Below, piece after piece: positions 1 through 12,054 of a DNA stretch of 64,000 nt. Made by a program: the position numbers and the translations under genes. The notes below the pieces were generated by a model, which saw nothing but the letters and a program-made list of their open reading frames with translations, did not search any database and was not told the origin of the DNA. Numbering within the stretch: position 1 is the stretch's first letter; the number at the start of each line of letters is the position of its first letter. The DNA is from Parus major (Eukaryota > Chordata > Aves > Passeriformes > Paridae), in assembly GCF_001522545.3 (NCBI RefSeq), contig NC_031769.1, forward strand, positions 11,829,888 to 11,893,887. The letters are read 5' to 3'.

Positions 1-1560
1 CACTGTGGGACCAGCCTGCTCTGCTCTCTTAATTTCACTGACCTCGCTGAACCCTAAGGCTTCCCTCTACAGGCATCCAATTCAGCACTGCCATATTTGT
101 GTCACACCTAGCCTGTAGGTACCAGCCCCATGTGACTTAATAATGCATATTTCCTGAGCACAGGAATTAAAAAGCCTGGTTTCCCATGGCTTTGTGCCTC
201 ACAGTTGCTTTCCTTGGTGCTAGAGAAAGCATAATATGAGTGAGCAGTGCTGCTCTAAAGGTGGGATCCCCAAGGAGATCTCAAAAGGGTGGATTCTCTA
301 GTCACCAGCAGGGACATAGTGCTAAAAACATAATTTTTCTGTTGCTTGACCTTTGCTTTTAGGTAATCTGGAGGAATGAGATCTTGGCTCTTATAAATTA
401 ACCCAATAGGTAAGAAGTTATTAATGGGCAATGGGATAATGGACAAACTGGCACATACAAATGCACACCCAGAGCAGAATGCTAGAAGTTTAATTTAAAA
501 ATGAAAATACATTTAAAAGAAAAAGGAAAAAAAAAAGTGATCTGAATGAGAATTTTGTTTGTGGGTGGGGAAAAGAATTTCTTATTGATTCTTCCTGCCC
601 CTTCATCTAGCGCCCCCTCATCCTCTTCTACAGCTGCTTTGCCATTTCTGAAGGTCAGCCTAAATCTCAACATATGCTTTTAATTTGAGGTCTTAAAGCA
701 GCATTTCCCAAACTAGGAAAGCTGGAAGCAAGCCTGGAAGTGCAAATAGGAGTGTAGTCGTGAATGGAAAAGTTTGGCAACTGTGGTATAAGGCTTACTC
801 ATTCCACCCAACCAGACTTTTAGCAAGATGTGTTGGGTTTACAGCTGAATGAAGCAGCTCCTTGCACTGATGGCTTTCAGAAAAGGCACCTCATAGAGCT
901 GTGCTGCCTGTTATGATCTACAAGTTGCAGCCCTCATTATAAAGCCCAAATATTTTCATCAATATTTAGATTTTCCTGTGCAATAGATCTTTTAATGTAA
1001 ATCTCTGTGGAAATTCTGCTATAAGAACAAATAACCCTACCCCCTTCCCCATCTCCCCTGTGGGCACTGGCTCTTTCACAGAATGGTCTCATGTATAAAG
1101 GCAATTGCAAGGCTGTCACTGTGTGATCTGATGAAAGGATGGAACCCTGCTGCTGGTGATGTTGAAATTATCTCATAATTATTGGCTGAAATCCTGTCCT
1201 TGCAGGCAATGGCAAAAATTCCCTGGCAGACCATGTGGGAGACAGGGATTTCCCTCTTGTCATAGGCTGTAGAGGGTGAATTTCTCCATGTGGGGGTGTT
1301 TGTGGTTAGCGTTGCTGCAGTTGTATTGTGAGTGGTTCTAAGAAATTCCCCACCCCCAAATTTCAGTGCAATGGATAAAATAACTCTCTGGTTGTAACTC
1401 AGTCTTCTCATTAGTGGTTGCGTGATTTGGAGTACCAAAGCAGAAAACTTTGGCAGGGATTTTTGTGGGGAAAAAGAAGGACAAAAAAAGGAGCATGATA
1501 CATGGACTATTTCCAGGGAGTGCTATGTAAACTTCATATTTTATATTTTAGTTGTTTGAC
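1..1560. other. Single-copy AT-rich DNA, no gene seen
   Basis: No repeat family, RNA gene or convincing exon is recognisable here. The open frames are short (at most about 120 codons on the minus strand near 1076-1438), begin at arbitrary ATGs and have no splice context. A short A-run lies near 525-536. Confidence 0.6.
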
Positions 1561-1599
1561 TTGTTTTTTTTTTTGTTTTGTTTTTTTTTGTTTTTTTTT
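1561..1599. repeat. T/G low-complexity tract
   Basis: A run of T blocks broken only by single G residues, equivalent to A-rich (AAAAC-like) sequence on the minus strand. It has no coding content. It could be the decayed A-tail of a minus-strand retroposon, but no body or target-site duplication is visible, so simple low complexity is the safer reading. Confidence 0.8.
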
Positions 1600-3136
1600 A
1601 ATTATGTTTACTCCCATTTACCTCCATTTGGAACTCTCCTCAAGAGGAAAAAAGGAAAAAATCCATGCCTGATGTATTTAAGCAGACTAGGAGTAAATAA
1701 CTGATATGCTCAAGTGATTTGAGACCTTTATCATAACTCTGCCTACTGTTGTGGCATTTAGGTATTGAATGGTTCCATTTCCAATCAGGTATCCAACTTG
1801 AAATGTTTTTATACCACTGCTGTGCACACAGATCCTGTGGATAATTGCTATAATCGCCTCACATTTGCAAATGTTCTTTGGGGACTTGAACCCAGGTCTT
1901 GCTCCTGGTCTATTACAGGGGAAGTAGAAGGAGCAACTCTGCTCGTTCACAATAGCTTTGGCAAGGAGTAGTTAATCTGAACTCTCAATTATATGCAGAA
2001 AATCTGCACATCCTGCCCAATTAAGATTTCTTTTTCCCATGGAGCAGGTTCTAAATTTTTAAATAGTTTGATTGGAATTCTAAAAGCAGCAAGAGAGAAG
2101 ATTAATCTTGTTAATAATTAGAAAGCTGAATGCTAACATTTTTCCCCCATAGGAGCTGCCTTGATGTTATTACTCTCACAGCTAACAGCAGCTATAGTCT
2201 GTGTGTAAGGAACCTGATATACATGTAAATTGACCAACAGTTTGTTTAAAGTGAGGAGTTTAATTGTGTCTGCCACTTGATTTGCACTACAGAATGGAAG
2301 GATGCAGGGACAAGATAAACCAATTGATCCCATGACTGACATGGTCAACCTGCATCTTTACTTTCCTTGTGGTGTAAGGAAATGTTGCTTCTAAGCCACA
2401 TCCTCTTGTAAACCAACACAGGGAAATGTGCACAGCACCTCTGACAACTGAGGGTGTGTTAGGTGTTGTTCAAACATGCCTTTTGCACTCTGCTTTCTGG
2501 AAAAGTCTATCATGTCTCAGTGCAGGCAGTAACCCAAAGCATGAGACAAAAATCCCTTTTGATGGGTTCTTTCTGTACAGTGCTTCCCAAATATGATTCA
2601 TTTGTCAGGATCACTTTTTCTCTTCCTCTAGGTCTTTGGCATAGGAGTTTCAGAGGCCTTCCACATAGCAATTGTCATCTAAATATCTATTTAATTCTTA
2701 TTTCTATAATAGCAGAGATTATTTAACTTGTTACAACCTCGTCAGGGTGGCAGGAGAGCAGAGTATGGAATAACTGCAAGTCTACTTGTCAAATGGCAAC
2801 TTTTTGGCTTTTTTTGAGTAGACTTTGGAACTAAGGTCCTGGTCTTCACTTGTGATCACTAATAAGAATTTATCCCTCTTTTTCTTTCTCTCCAATTGAA
2901 ATATTTAATTAAATACAAGGAGAGAACACTTCCAAAACAGACTGCTGTGAGAGATAATATACCAGTCCACCTTTGCTGCCATCATATGCAACAAACAAGA
3001 CAGCAATTAAGGGTTCATTTTTAAAGTGGAGATATAAAAAAATACTGTAGCATAATGCAGAAAGGATGTTATGATGATGGTACACTAACAATAACATGGT
3101 TATTTCTGTCTATTTCTGCACTTAAGTACTTGAATA
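1600..3136. other. Single-copy AT-rich DNA, no gene seen
   Basis: No known repeat or RNA gene is recognised. Short open frames (60-90 codons) on both strands look like chance. Composition is even, with no GC-rich patch. Confidence 0.55.
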
Positions 3137-3196
3137 ATTGTATTTAAATACAATTTATATGCATATAAACACAACACGAAGAATGTGTGTTTATAT
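3137..3196. repeat. Nested palindrome cluster
   Basis: Three inverted repeats lie end to end. ATTGTATTTAAATACAAT (3137-3154) is a perfect 18-bp palindrome. TTTATATGCATATAAA (3154-3169) is a perfect 16-bp palindrome sharing one base with the first. ATATAAACACA (3163-3173) pairs with TGTGTTTATAT (3186-3196) as 11-bp arms around a 12-bp loop. The block can extrude alternative hairpins. Its function is unknown. Confidence 0.75.
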
Positions 3197-5035
3197 GAGT
3201 GTATGAAATTTATTAAAAAGGTTATTCAAAGTTAGATCCAGAATTTTTATTTTCTAAACTACAAAAGACTTTAAAAACAAAAGAAACATGTATCTTTTAA
3301 GATAAATCTTTAAAATATTATTATTTTTATTATTAATTATTATTTTTAAGATAAATTAAGATATTCATCAAAGTAGATTGTTGCTGCTTTCCCATCAGTT
3401 TGACTTCTCAAAACAGAGAATTTTTTTTTCTTTTCAAAATATCTGAAAAGCTTACTAAACATGAAAACAATTTAAAGTTCTGTACTATTCCATCCACCAC
3501 CTATGTAATTTCTTTGCTTCATTAATGGAGCTTGATTTATGAAATATTAGAATTGCAGAAAAATATTTATGATGAGCAGTAAGATACAGTAGAAGGAAAA
3601 CCCAAGGGAACCTGAGGTATTACTCCTCCATCTTGAGGCCTCGGTCTTTCTTGCATCTAAAGAAAGGCGTTTATTTTTATGTAAATTTTAGTCTGAAATA
3701 ATGTACAGGTGAATTCACTGGTAAAACTGAAGGATTTAAAAGCTATTAAAGTCTTGCATAACTATATGTCTCTTTCTGGTCTGTGTATCTCTTCAAGGAT
3801 GGAGAGAGATAATAAACCATGCACCATATTTCAGAGAAACTTGCATCATGGCCAGAAGTCTCCTAGTTTTTCCAGCTTTTTCCATAGATCAGGATTGGCT
3901 TCTGTAGTTTGCAATGAGTATGAACTCTTTTTTTTTTTTTTTTCTTGCATACAAGGGATTTTAGACAAACTTTTATTTTGAGTAAATTTGGCACAATGAC
4001 TGAATTGATGTTTTGCTTTTTTTTTTAATTTCAAGATAAAAATGTATTGGAAAATTCTCCATAACCTGATGATATTTCTGTTCACTGAATATCAAGACCT
4101 TTTTAATAGAAAAAATTTCCATATTAGGGTTTGAGAAAAAGAATATTCATAAAGAATAACTTTTAAATTTTATAAGCATATCCAAGAGGTGCTGTTGTGA
4201 CAGGCAGAAGTCAGAACTACATGACCAATCATCAGTAGTGCCACAACAGGACAGTAAATTTTACATCAGCATTCATTTAATCTTCTACAGCAGCTTTGAA
4301 TATCTAGCAGTTGTCATACTGTATTTTAAAAATATAACAAAAATTATAGTTGTGAATTACCATCATCAAATATAATTGTACACGATCATCTCTATCATAG
4401 CACCGCAAGTTAATGTCTCATATTAACAGTTAATCACATACCATAAATGGGTCCATGATGCATTTTTATGAACTCTTTAATGTGCATTGGTGAAGAATGC
4501 AAATTGAGGGGAAAGAACTTAGGCAAAACCATTTTTGTTGTTAATTTCAATACAGAAGACCAAAAAGCTGAAAGTGGTCAGGGCATTTAAGCAGACATTA
4601 AACATTCACAGAGGTTTTTTTCTAGATTGGGTGCTGTGCTTTACAAAGGGGAGTGCTTCAAAAGCTGTCAGAATGAGGTGGGAAATTCAAAACTTATATG
4701 GAAATAGCTTTGGGGTAGAAATTCATGAGACACTTCATGAAAGAACATGAAGGAATTTCTCACACAGAAATCTGTAGCTTCAATAGTTGATTATTATGCT
4801 GTGTGTATTTTTGCAGTCTTTGTAGGCAAGGTTCAAAGATTGAAAGGGGAAAATACAATTTCCTTCAGTACTATAGAAGAAATAGTATTACAAGTGATTA
4901 AAATTTTGTCTTTAATCAGAAAACCTGAGTTTGAGGGTATATATATATATATTCTTTATAACAGGCAGCTGGACATTTTTGAAATAATTATTTAGACCAA
5001 GACATTGAACATTTTCAGTCCTTTCTAAGGTGGAT
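3197..5035. other. AT-rich DNA with short T-, TTA- and TA-runs, no gene seen
   Basis: Very AT-rich. A TTA/ATT-rich stretch lies at about 3316-3346, a 16-base T-run at 3928-3943 and a short TA-dinucleotide run at 4938-4952. The direct repeat TTTTAAGATAAAT occurs at 3295-3307 and 3344-3356. Short open frames overlap on both strands without splice context. Confidence 0.55.
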
Positions 5036-7130
5036 TAGACATTGATGCTAACCCAGATGGATGTGCTGAAGGAGGACAGAGCAGTGTAGGTCTGATGGCA
5101 GCTCTGGTCTGGAGAAATCAGTGCAACCCCTGGTCAGCAGCAGGGAGAGGAGAAGGTCATGGCACCACAGGGACAATGGCTGGGTGTTTACTTGCAGACA
5201 CCCTGTAGGGTCAAGAATCCCAGACCCATTTGTGCAGAAGGAAGGACAACCAGTGGCTGAAGTCGAGGGAGAACAGAGACTCTGGCCAAAGTAGGAGCTG
5301 GAAGATGGTGACTTTTGGCACGAAAAAGGATGTTCTCCTTACAAATGTTTGGTTGGAATAGTGAGGTCTGGAAGCAGGGAGGAATTGCTGGGGAAGTATC
5401 CAAAGTGATTGCACCTGATTCAGGTGATAGAGCCAGTGCCTCAGGCAGGAAGGGTAAAGGATGATGGAAGTAATATCTGAACAAGATTTGCTCTCTTGGG
5501 ACACTTTTTTGGAGCACCTGAGCCCTAAATCTGTAATACTGTGAAGACTTTTCTGAGGAATCTGTAATACTGTGAAGACTTTTCAGAGGTTCATCTGGGA
5601 CTCAGGCTTTTACTGGTTGCTGCTTATCCATGTGGGTGTTGTGATACTGCCAACAGAGACCTTGAGCAGATCAAGGGTCACTGCTTGAATTCTGAATAAT
5701 GGGTAAAGAGAAACTGTTGCTGTTGTCCTCATATCTGCTGGTCAAGGGGAAGCAGCCAGAGAGGAGCCGTGGTTCTTGTGGATCAATGTTTGGCTGTGTG
5801 GTGGTCAGGGATCTGTCTTCCAAAGACATGGGAAAGTTTTAATGGCTAGAAAAGAGCAAATGTTACAGCTGCTTTTAAAACAGACAAGATGAAAGATCTG
5901 GGGAACAGCAGCCCAGTCATCTTTCACATCACTCCTGTGGAAGACTGTTCTTGGAAAGAGTTCTGAAAGTCATTTCCAGACACAAGAAAGAAGGAGACTG
6001 TAAGAACCCAGTCACACCAATAGAAGAGGGCAAATCATACCTGGCCAACCTGATTGCCTTCTATGTTGAAATGACTAGCCCAGTGACTGAGAGGGGGTGT
6101 GTTTGACTTTAGCAAAGATTTTGACAGGATGTGCCATGGCATCCTTGAAGTCAAACCGAGAGCTTTGGACTAGGGGATGGATTGTGAGGGGAGTGAAAGA
6201 CTGGCCGCATTGCAGTGTTCAAAGAGTGTTGGTCAATTTTGAACGTATGGCTGGCTGACAAGTATGGGAGGCCTCAGGAGCTGATGTTGAGGCAGTTAGT
6301 GTTTAATATCTTCATTCAATGGACTGAATGATGAAATGGGATCATCCTTCTTCAGACTCACAGAATTGCCACTCAAAGAGACCTTGACAAGCTGGAGTAG
6401 CAGCTGCAGAAGTCTTATGAAGCTGGATGAAAACAAATGCAAAGTTCATGGGGAGTGACTGCCTGGGAGCAGCTGTGCAGGGAGTCCTCTGTGACTGAAC
6501 ACAAGACAGTGGGATGGCACTGCAGAAACAAACATACGTGTGCACCGCGACACACGAATAAGCCATAAATAGCCAGCAGGCCAAGAGAATATATTATCAT
6601 CCCCTATTCAGCTTTTAGGAGACCTCATCTGAAATATTGTGCCTAATTTTGGGATATTTCCCAAGTGGTGGATGGTAAACTGGAGAAGGCCCAGCAGCAG
6701 TCCAATGAGATGGGAAGCTGCAAGAAGCACAGGGAATAGCTGGAGACTCTGAAGGTCCCAGGTTTGCTTAGCTTGGGGGGAAAAAGGGAATGTAACTTCC
6801 TCCTGTGATAACCTGATGGTTATAGAGAAGACTTCCAGCCTCTTCTCTGAGACCCAGAGTGAGAGGGTAAGAATAACATTCATAATTTGTAAAATTAAAA
6901 TTCTGGGTATAAGAAAAAATATGTAATGAGAATGGTTATTCCAGACCATCTGGTTATTCCAACCAGAACAGGCTGCCCAGCAAGCTTATGGAATCTACAG
7001 CTTTGGAAATACTCAAAATTTGACTGGAAAAAGTACTGAGCAAATTGATTTGGTCCTAAAGCTGCACCTGTTTGTAGCAGTGTTGCATAAAGGTCACTTC
7101 CAAAAAATTATTCTATTATTCAATATTCAA
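5036..7130 (+). mobile_element. Decayed CR1 LINE, long 5'-truncated copy
   Basis: This is a dead copy of a CR1 non-LTR retrotransposon read on the + strand. From about 5740 the order of recognisable pieces follows the CR1 reverse-transcriptase frame: a 'gatctggggaac' block (5895-5906), a stretch translating as LANLIAFY (about 6040-6063), DFSKDFD (6105-6125) matching the conserved reverse-transcriptase D-F-S-K-A-F-D block, a FNIF-like block near 6302-6313, a DLDKLE-like block near 6383, and the 3' UTR ending at about 7105-7130 in the ATTCTATT-type reiterations typical of CR1. The segment that should carry the catalytic Y/FADD is not recognisable, and many stops and frameshifts break the frame, so it cannot be active. 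The first 700 bases (5036-5740) are GC-richer than the surroundings and probably belong to the same insertion, but I could not match them. Open frames inside on both strands are chance. Confidence 0.85.
5528..5589 (+). repeat. 31-bp tandem duplication inside the CR1 relic
   Basis: Two head-to-tail copies (5528-5558 and 5559-5589) begin AATCTGTAATACTG and differ at a single position (T versus A near the end of the unit). The near-identity points to a recent local slippage or duplication inside an otherwise old and decayed element. Confidence 0.9.
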
Positions 7131-7670
7131 TTTTTATCCATGCACTCCTAAGAGTGGAGGATATTTTTTATCTTTCTCCAGTCAAGGAATGAAACTTATG
7201 GCCACAAATAATTGGTACCCTAATTAGGATGAGAGAACTTTCTGCATCTGAGTCTCTCTGTTACATTTACCAGCAGATAATTTTATGTGTATGAGAGAAT
7301 CCTCTTATGCACGAAATCTTCCAACAATACAAATGTTTATGATCCTGATACAGAGAAACCATATGCAAGCAGATGATTCATGAGATTCAGGCTTCTGTTC
7401 TGTGTTTCAATCATGTCTGATTTATGAAATGTAAACAGTGGATCCAAACCCATTCTAGTTTTCAGTGGTCCTTGTGAGGCAGTAAATATCATGAATTTCA
7501 AACTGTTTAAAAAGCTTTCAAAACTGCTCAGCAGGCAACTTCTTTTATAGTTACATGTGCTTTTTAAAATGCACATTTCCTGAAAGGCAAGCAAGCGGGA
7601 ATAATTACTATTCATTTTTTTCCTCTCAGCTTAGAGAGTTAAATTGTACTCAACAGTTATTTCTCCCTAG
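7131..7670. other. Single-copy DNA, no gene seen
   Basis: No repeat is recognised. It ends in the pyrimidine-rich stretch TTATTTCTCCCTAG (7657-7670), which would serve as a splice acceptor for the candidate exon that follows. Confidence 0.5.
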
Positions 7671-7871
7671 TGCATGATACAGCAGAAATCCTTCCAGGGC
7701 AAATGCACTGCAATCACAGAGTTGGCTTCAACAGCAGAAGCACTAAAAGAAGTAATTCAGATTAATGAATGGATGATGGAGATACACTCTGTCAGCACTG
7801 TTTGCTACAGGGATCTCCTAAAGCTCTGGAAATGAAGATTTCCTCTGGAAAGTTTGTTTGCTCAGCCTGTG
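7671..7871 (+). other. Weak exon candidate A (splice-bounded open segment)
   Basis: A pyrimidine-rich acceptor-like TTTCTCCCTAG precedes 7671 and a donor-like G|GTAGGT follows 7871. Within it an ATG at 7674 opens 53 codons to a TGA at 7833-7835, so the frame does not run to the putative donor. The predicted peptide starts MIQQKSFQGKC and is mixed polar/hydrophobic. I recognise no domain. A run of this length is easily reached by chance. It is listed because a second splice-bounded segment lies 282 bp downstream on the same strand. It could be a non-coding exon or nothing. Confidence 0.15.
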
Positions 7872-8153
7872 GTAGGTACTGAGAAGCTGTTCTTTTAAGG
7901 GCCTTATTTCTCCCCATTCCACTGATTTCAGAAAGCTCACCTTTTCTTTTTGTACATGAAAATGCTGGACATTGCAAATAACAAAACTCAAGTGTCAAAA
8001 GACTTCATCACTCTCAGCAAGAAACTTGTGATGTTTTCTCAAGGAACAACCCACACATTCATTTGTCTTTAATAAAAGCAGATCTGCCTGGCTGTATCAG
8101 CTGATGTGCTGTGCTTGCCTTGGAATAAGAATGATTTGTTGCTTTTTTTTCAG

Positions 8154-8301
8154 TGGGAGGGCTTTCAAGATTTATGGGTGTGCTGAGAAAACATGGGAGG
8201 AATCTGCCTGGAGGGCTGATGCATCTCCAGGGAGTGAAAGATGTACTCAATGAAGTGCGCTTATACATCCTGTCCTTGGCTTGCAGTGCAGCTTTCCAAG
8301 G
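8154..8301 (+). other. Weak exon candidate B (splice-bounded, open throughout)
   Basis: The sequence has a strong acceptor (GTTGCTTTTTTTTCAG up to 8153) and a good donor (AAGG|GTAAGC, GT at 8302-8303). The 148-nt interior is clearly GC-richer than its flanks. One frame, starting at 8156, stays open across the whole segment and would encode about 48 residues beginning GGLSRFMGVLRKHGRN, with entry phase 2 bases and exit phase 2 bases. I recognise no family. Segment A upstream ends in a stop, so the two do not form a simple coding pair. A lncRNA exon or chance are both plausible. Confidence 0.22.
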
Positions 8302-11300
8302 GTAAGCCTCACCCAGCCTCTTGAGAAACAACTTATTTAGTAGTTTCTTCCCTATATGATTTGTTAATTTATGGGAACAGGATTGTTGAGACTTGTTGCA
8401 GAAATGTGAGTAATCCTATTAATGAATGTGGCTTTGAAAGGGGAGGTTGTGGGAAACCAGATCTTGAAGTTGTGAAACACATATATCCATCCATATACTT
8501 TAACATGCCTAAATGTTCCAGAAGATAAGTGAGGTGTTATAAGAACGTCCTACAACATTTTATAGCAAATTCTTGAGAAATTAAAAAAGAAAATTACACT
8601 TTGGAAATGTTCAGACTAATTAGGTACAATGAAGAAATTCTTTGTAAATGATACCACCAATAATTTGATACAGTAAAAAGAAAAAAAAAAAACAAAAACA
8701 AAAACCAAAACCACATACCTGGGCTAAAAGGAAAAGTTTGGCATAATATAAGCAATTAGCCATTTAACCAGAAATGCTGCATACTGGTCTAATCTCCTTT
8801 CTGAAACTAAACTATGAAGTGTATATATGTTCTTCTAGGAGAGAGCTCAATATTACATTTCTGGTCCCATCATGCCTTAATCCTGCCCTCTGACTTCAAT
8901 AATCTAGTCATTACTTGAGTCATTTAAGATCATGACATATATTCAAATCTCTTCTGTCATGCAAAGTAGCAGAGATTTAACCTCTGGGACTCCAGCCTTC
9001 TGTGCTGGCTTAGAAATAGTGTATCTTCCTTTCTTGCCTTTTAAATATCCTGTGTGTGCATAAAATGTTCAGACATTTGCTAAGGGAAGAAAGAATGATA
9101 GAATGGCCACTAACATCATGAATATGACTAAAAGGTCTCATATTCCTCCCACATAAGCATTTTGTATTTTGTTCCTGGTATCCACTACTTAAGTGCTCAG
9201 TCACTCAATATGAATATAAAAAGGAAACATCACATCCTTATGGAACCACAAAATTCATCACTTTTTGTGAAGAAACATTTCTATTTACAGAGTTTTTAGA
9301 GAGGCTGCAGGTCTGATAATGATAGCTAAAATCATTCCTAACTACAAGGTAACTCATTGCCATCATTAACTGCATTAAATTGTAGATTTATTAGTGTTAT
9401 ATTTATTAGTGTGAATCATCAGTTTCAGGTGAAATTTTTAGAGGTGCTGTAGCCAAACTAGGAATTCTGACGTTTGCAGGACTGAAGATCACAGCTGAAA
9501 TCTCTGCAGTTAGCAGTAGAAATGGCAGGGGCTTAGGAAGCTTGGGTTTCTAAAAGCATTGCTGGCAGATTTAGGACAAAAAAATCTCAGAGAACTGGGG
9601 ATCAGGCTTATACACACAGCTGAAACAGGGTTTAATTGCGTTCTGGCAGCTTTAGAATAACATTTACAGTGTTTAATAGCACATAACACCTATTCTGAGT
9701 ACACAGAAGATCTGAGAGTGGGCATTTTTAGTCTTACATATGTAAGTAATGAAAACAAATTGGATTATGACCTTAATTACAATCCCTCTCCCCTCTCCTC
9801 AAGAAAGCAGTCTTTCTTAATCTTAGTATCTTCTATCGTTGTTTCTAAATGTATAGGTGGATTCCTACCTGCAGCTGTCATACCTTTTTAGCAGCTGCAC
9901 TGCTCAAGTAACACTTCAGGTTGTAGCTTTACTGCCTTGTGAGTTGTGCTGTAATTAGCCAATGCACAGAATAATCTCATGAAGTCACTCAGTATCTATT
10001 ACTATGCCTGGTTTGATATAACCATGCCTTATAAAATAGGTGAGTTATTGACCTTATTGACTTAAACAACATTTCCACTGCAACTACTGCTAAATTGAAG
10101 GGAAAAAAAAAATAAGTTAGATCTTTATGGGAAAAGCATTTACCTAAACATTTGCTATCTGAAGCTGATATTCACTGTTGATGGATGGGAAAATAATCTT
10201 TCAGTCTGAGGTGTAGGTAGGATACCTCCATATAGCAGCAGCACAGAGACCTACCAGCATCATATCCATAAAGCATCAGGAAGTCTCCTTCAGAGTTCAG
10301 GAAATTTGTGAATTTAAGTCTGCCTACACCAGCTCCATTGGCGAACCCTGGTTTTAACCCAAATTAAGGATAAATTCAGTTTTGCATTATCCTGAGGAGC
10401 AAAACTTTGTCTTTTTCTCAGAGACAATGAAAAGACAAAGCACAGCTCAGTTGTGTCTGAGAAATTGAGTGTAGTCAAATCTGTACGAGAGCCAGCAACA
10501 GCTGTAGGTCCTTCATGTAGAAGCCTACACACCCAGCAGAGATTACAAAATCTCTTGAGAAAGCTACAGGATGGGTTTTACACACACCTCCAGGCTGGAT
10601 TGGCATCTTTCATGGAAAGTATTGATCTTCAAGAAGCATCTCATGGGAATCATGATATGCAGGAAAACAGCTCAGTGTTTAACTGACAAGAATTTGAGGA
10701 TTGCTTGTTTATAAGAACCTGCAATGCTTCAAATGCTGACTATTGTGAGCTAATTCTCTCATAATATTCTTTTATTTTGTTGATTCCTGGGTTTAGTTCA
10801 CCAAATCTTGAAGTGTGGATGAACACTGGTCTCTGATTGCCTGGGGAGCCCACAGATTAACAGACTAGCAGATGTCATCCCAGAGAACATCTTTATTTTA
10901 CCATTTTCTGAAGCCAGTGGACATTATAGTGCCAGCCAGAAATAAAGACTTTTGTGCCGCATGCCAGACAGTGGGAAGATGGTCAGACACAATCATTAAA
11001 GAATAGAAGAGATGGAAAAATAGTCAAGGGCCATATAGCAGCTCTCAAATTCAACAGGAGAAGTCACTCTTTCTTGGATTACTCAAGTCAATCATCATCT
11101 AGTGCTGTGCTTGTTTTCTTGCATATTCTGATTGTTTTTATTGCATCTGTTTAGAAAAAAATGCACTAAATTCCTAATGAAGTATAATTTCATGGGAGGT
11201 CTGATACAAGATAACATTAGAACCAAGTTCTGCCAGACTATAAAGCCAAAATGTACTTCAGTGGTGTTTGTGTTTGTCTTCATTGTGAACCTATTGCCTC

Positions 11301-12000
11301 TAATATGATATTTTGTTCCATAAAGAGCTGCAAAGATGCATACAAAAAGACTAATCCCTGACAAAAACATGAATTCAGATAGGAAAGGCAGGCCAGGACA
11401 GAAACATTATTCTAATACTTTCAGGTGCTTCAGATCATCTATTTTGGCCTCTACTCTCTTATGGCACTACTTAATGGACTAAAAGAAAGGGGGAGCAGTC
11501 GAGTGACCAGATCTGTAGAGCATTAAGGAGAAGGCAGTTAAATGAATCCTAATTTCCTGAGATTAAAGGCATTTCTCTCACCCTAAGGGCAACATAGAGT
11601 CCAAGACAAATTTCTCAAATTTGTGAATACATCTTCAGAATATATGAAATGTTTTATTTTCACATCATCCTTGAAGGAGCCACTGAACATTCAGGGATGA
11701 GGGGGTCATCAGACTTTTCAAAGACCGACAGAGAATTGGAGGGATGAGTTGATGCTTTTAATGGGCACACCTCCCCTCCAGTCCCCTTGTGCCTGATTTC
11801 AGCAGTGCCAGAGCAGTATAAACAGGTTCATTATTAGTCTACTGTTCTTCCATGTGTAATAGATCCTGTCTGTATGAAGCTCTCTCTATTTTTCAATCTC
11901 AAGAGGTACAGAAAAAAACCTAAATTTAAATAATTTTTCTCTGAAAACTCCTTACAGAACATTTCACATGTTTCACATTTGCACAATTTCTTACAATTTC
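8302..12000. other. Single-copy AT-rich DNA with one A-rich tract
   Basis: No gene or repeat family is recognised. An A-rich tract with regular C interruptions lies at about 8677-8712 (AAAAACAAAAACAAAAACC-like). Short open frames on both strands, the longest about 90 codons, have no splice support. Confidence 0.55.
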
Positions 12001-12054
12001 TTTTTCCTTTCCCTTTACTTTTTTTTTCTTTTTTTTTTTTTTTTTTTTTTTTTT
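12001..12054. repeat. Pyrimidine tract with a 26-base T-run
   Basis: A C/T-only stretch culminating in 26 uninterrupted T residues (12029-12054). Read on the minus strand it is a long A-run followed by purine-rich DNA. It makes the minus-strand translation artificially lysine-rich. It could be a retroposon tail, but no target-site duplication was found around it. Confidence 0.85.

Noticed and set aside
5188..5517. Overlapping minus-strand frames of 97-109 codons
   Set aside because: They lie antisense within a decayed CR1 insertion or its head and have no recognisable product.
9292..9347. Segment between TTTCTATTTACAG and GTAACT
   Set aside because: Short, AT-rich, with stops in most frames; splice-like strings of this quality are common in AT-rich DNA.
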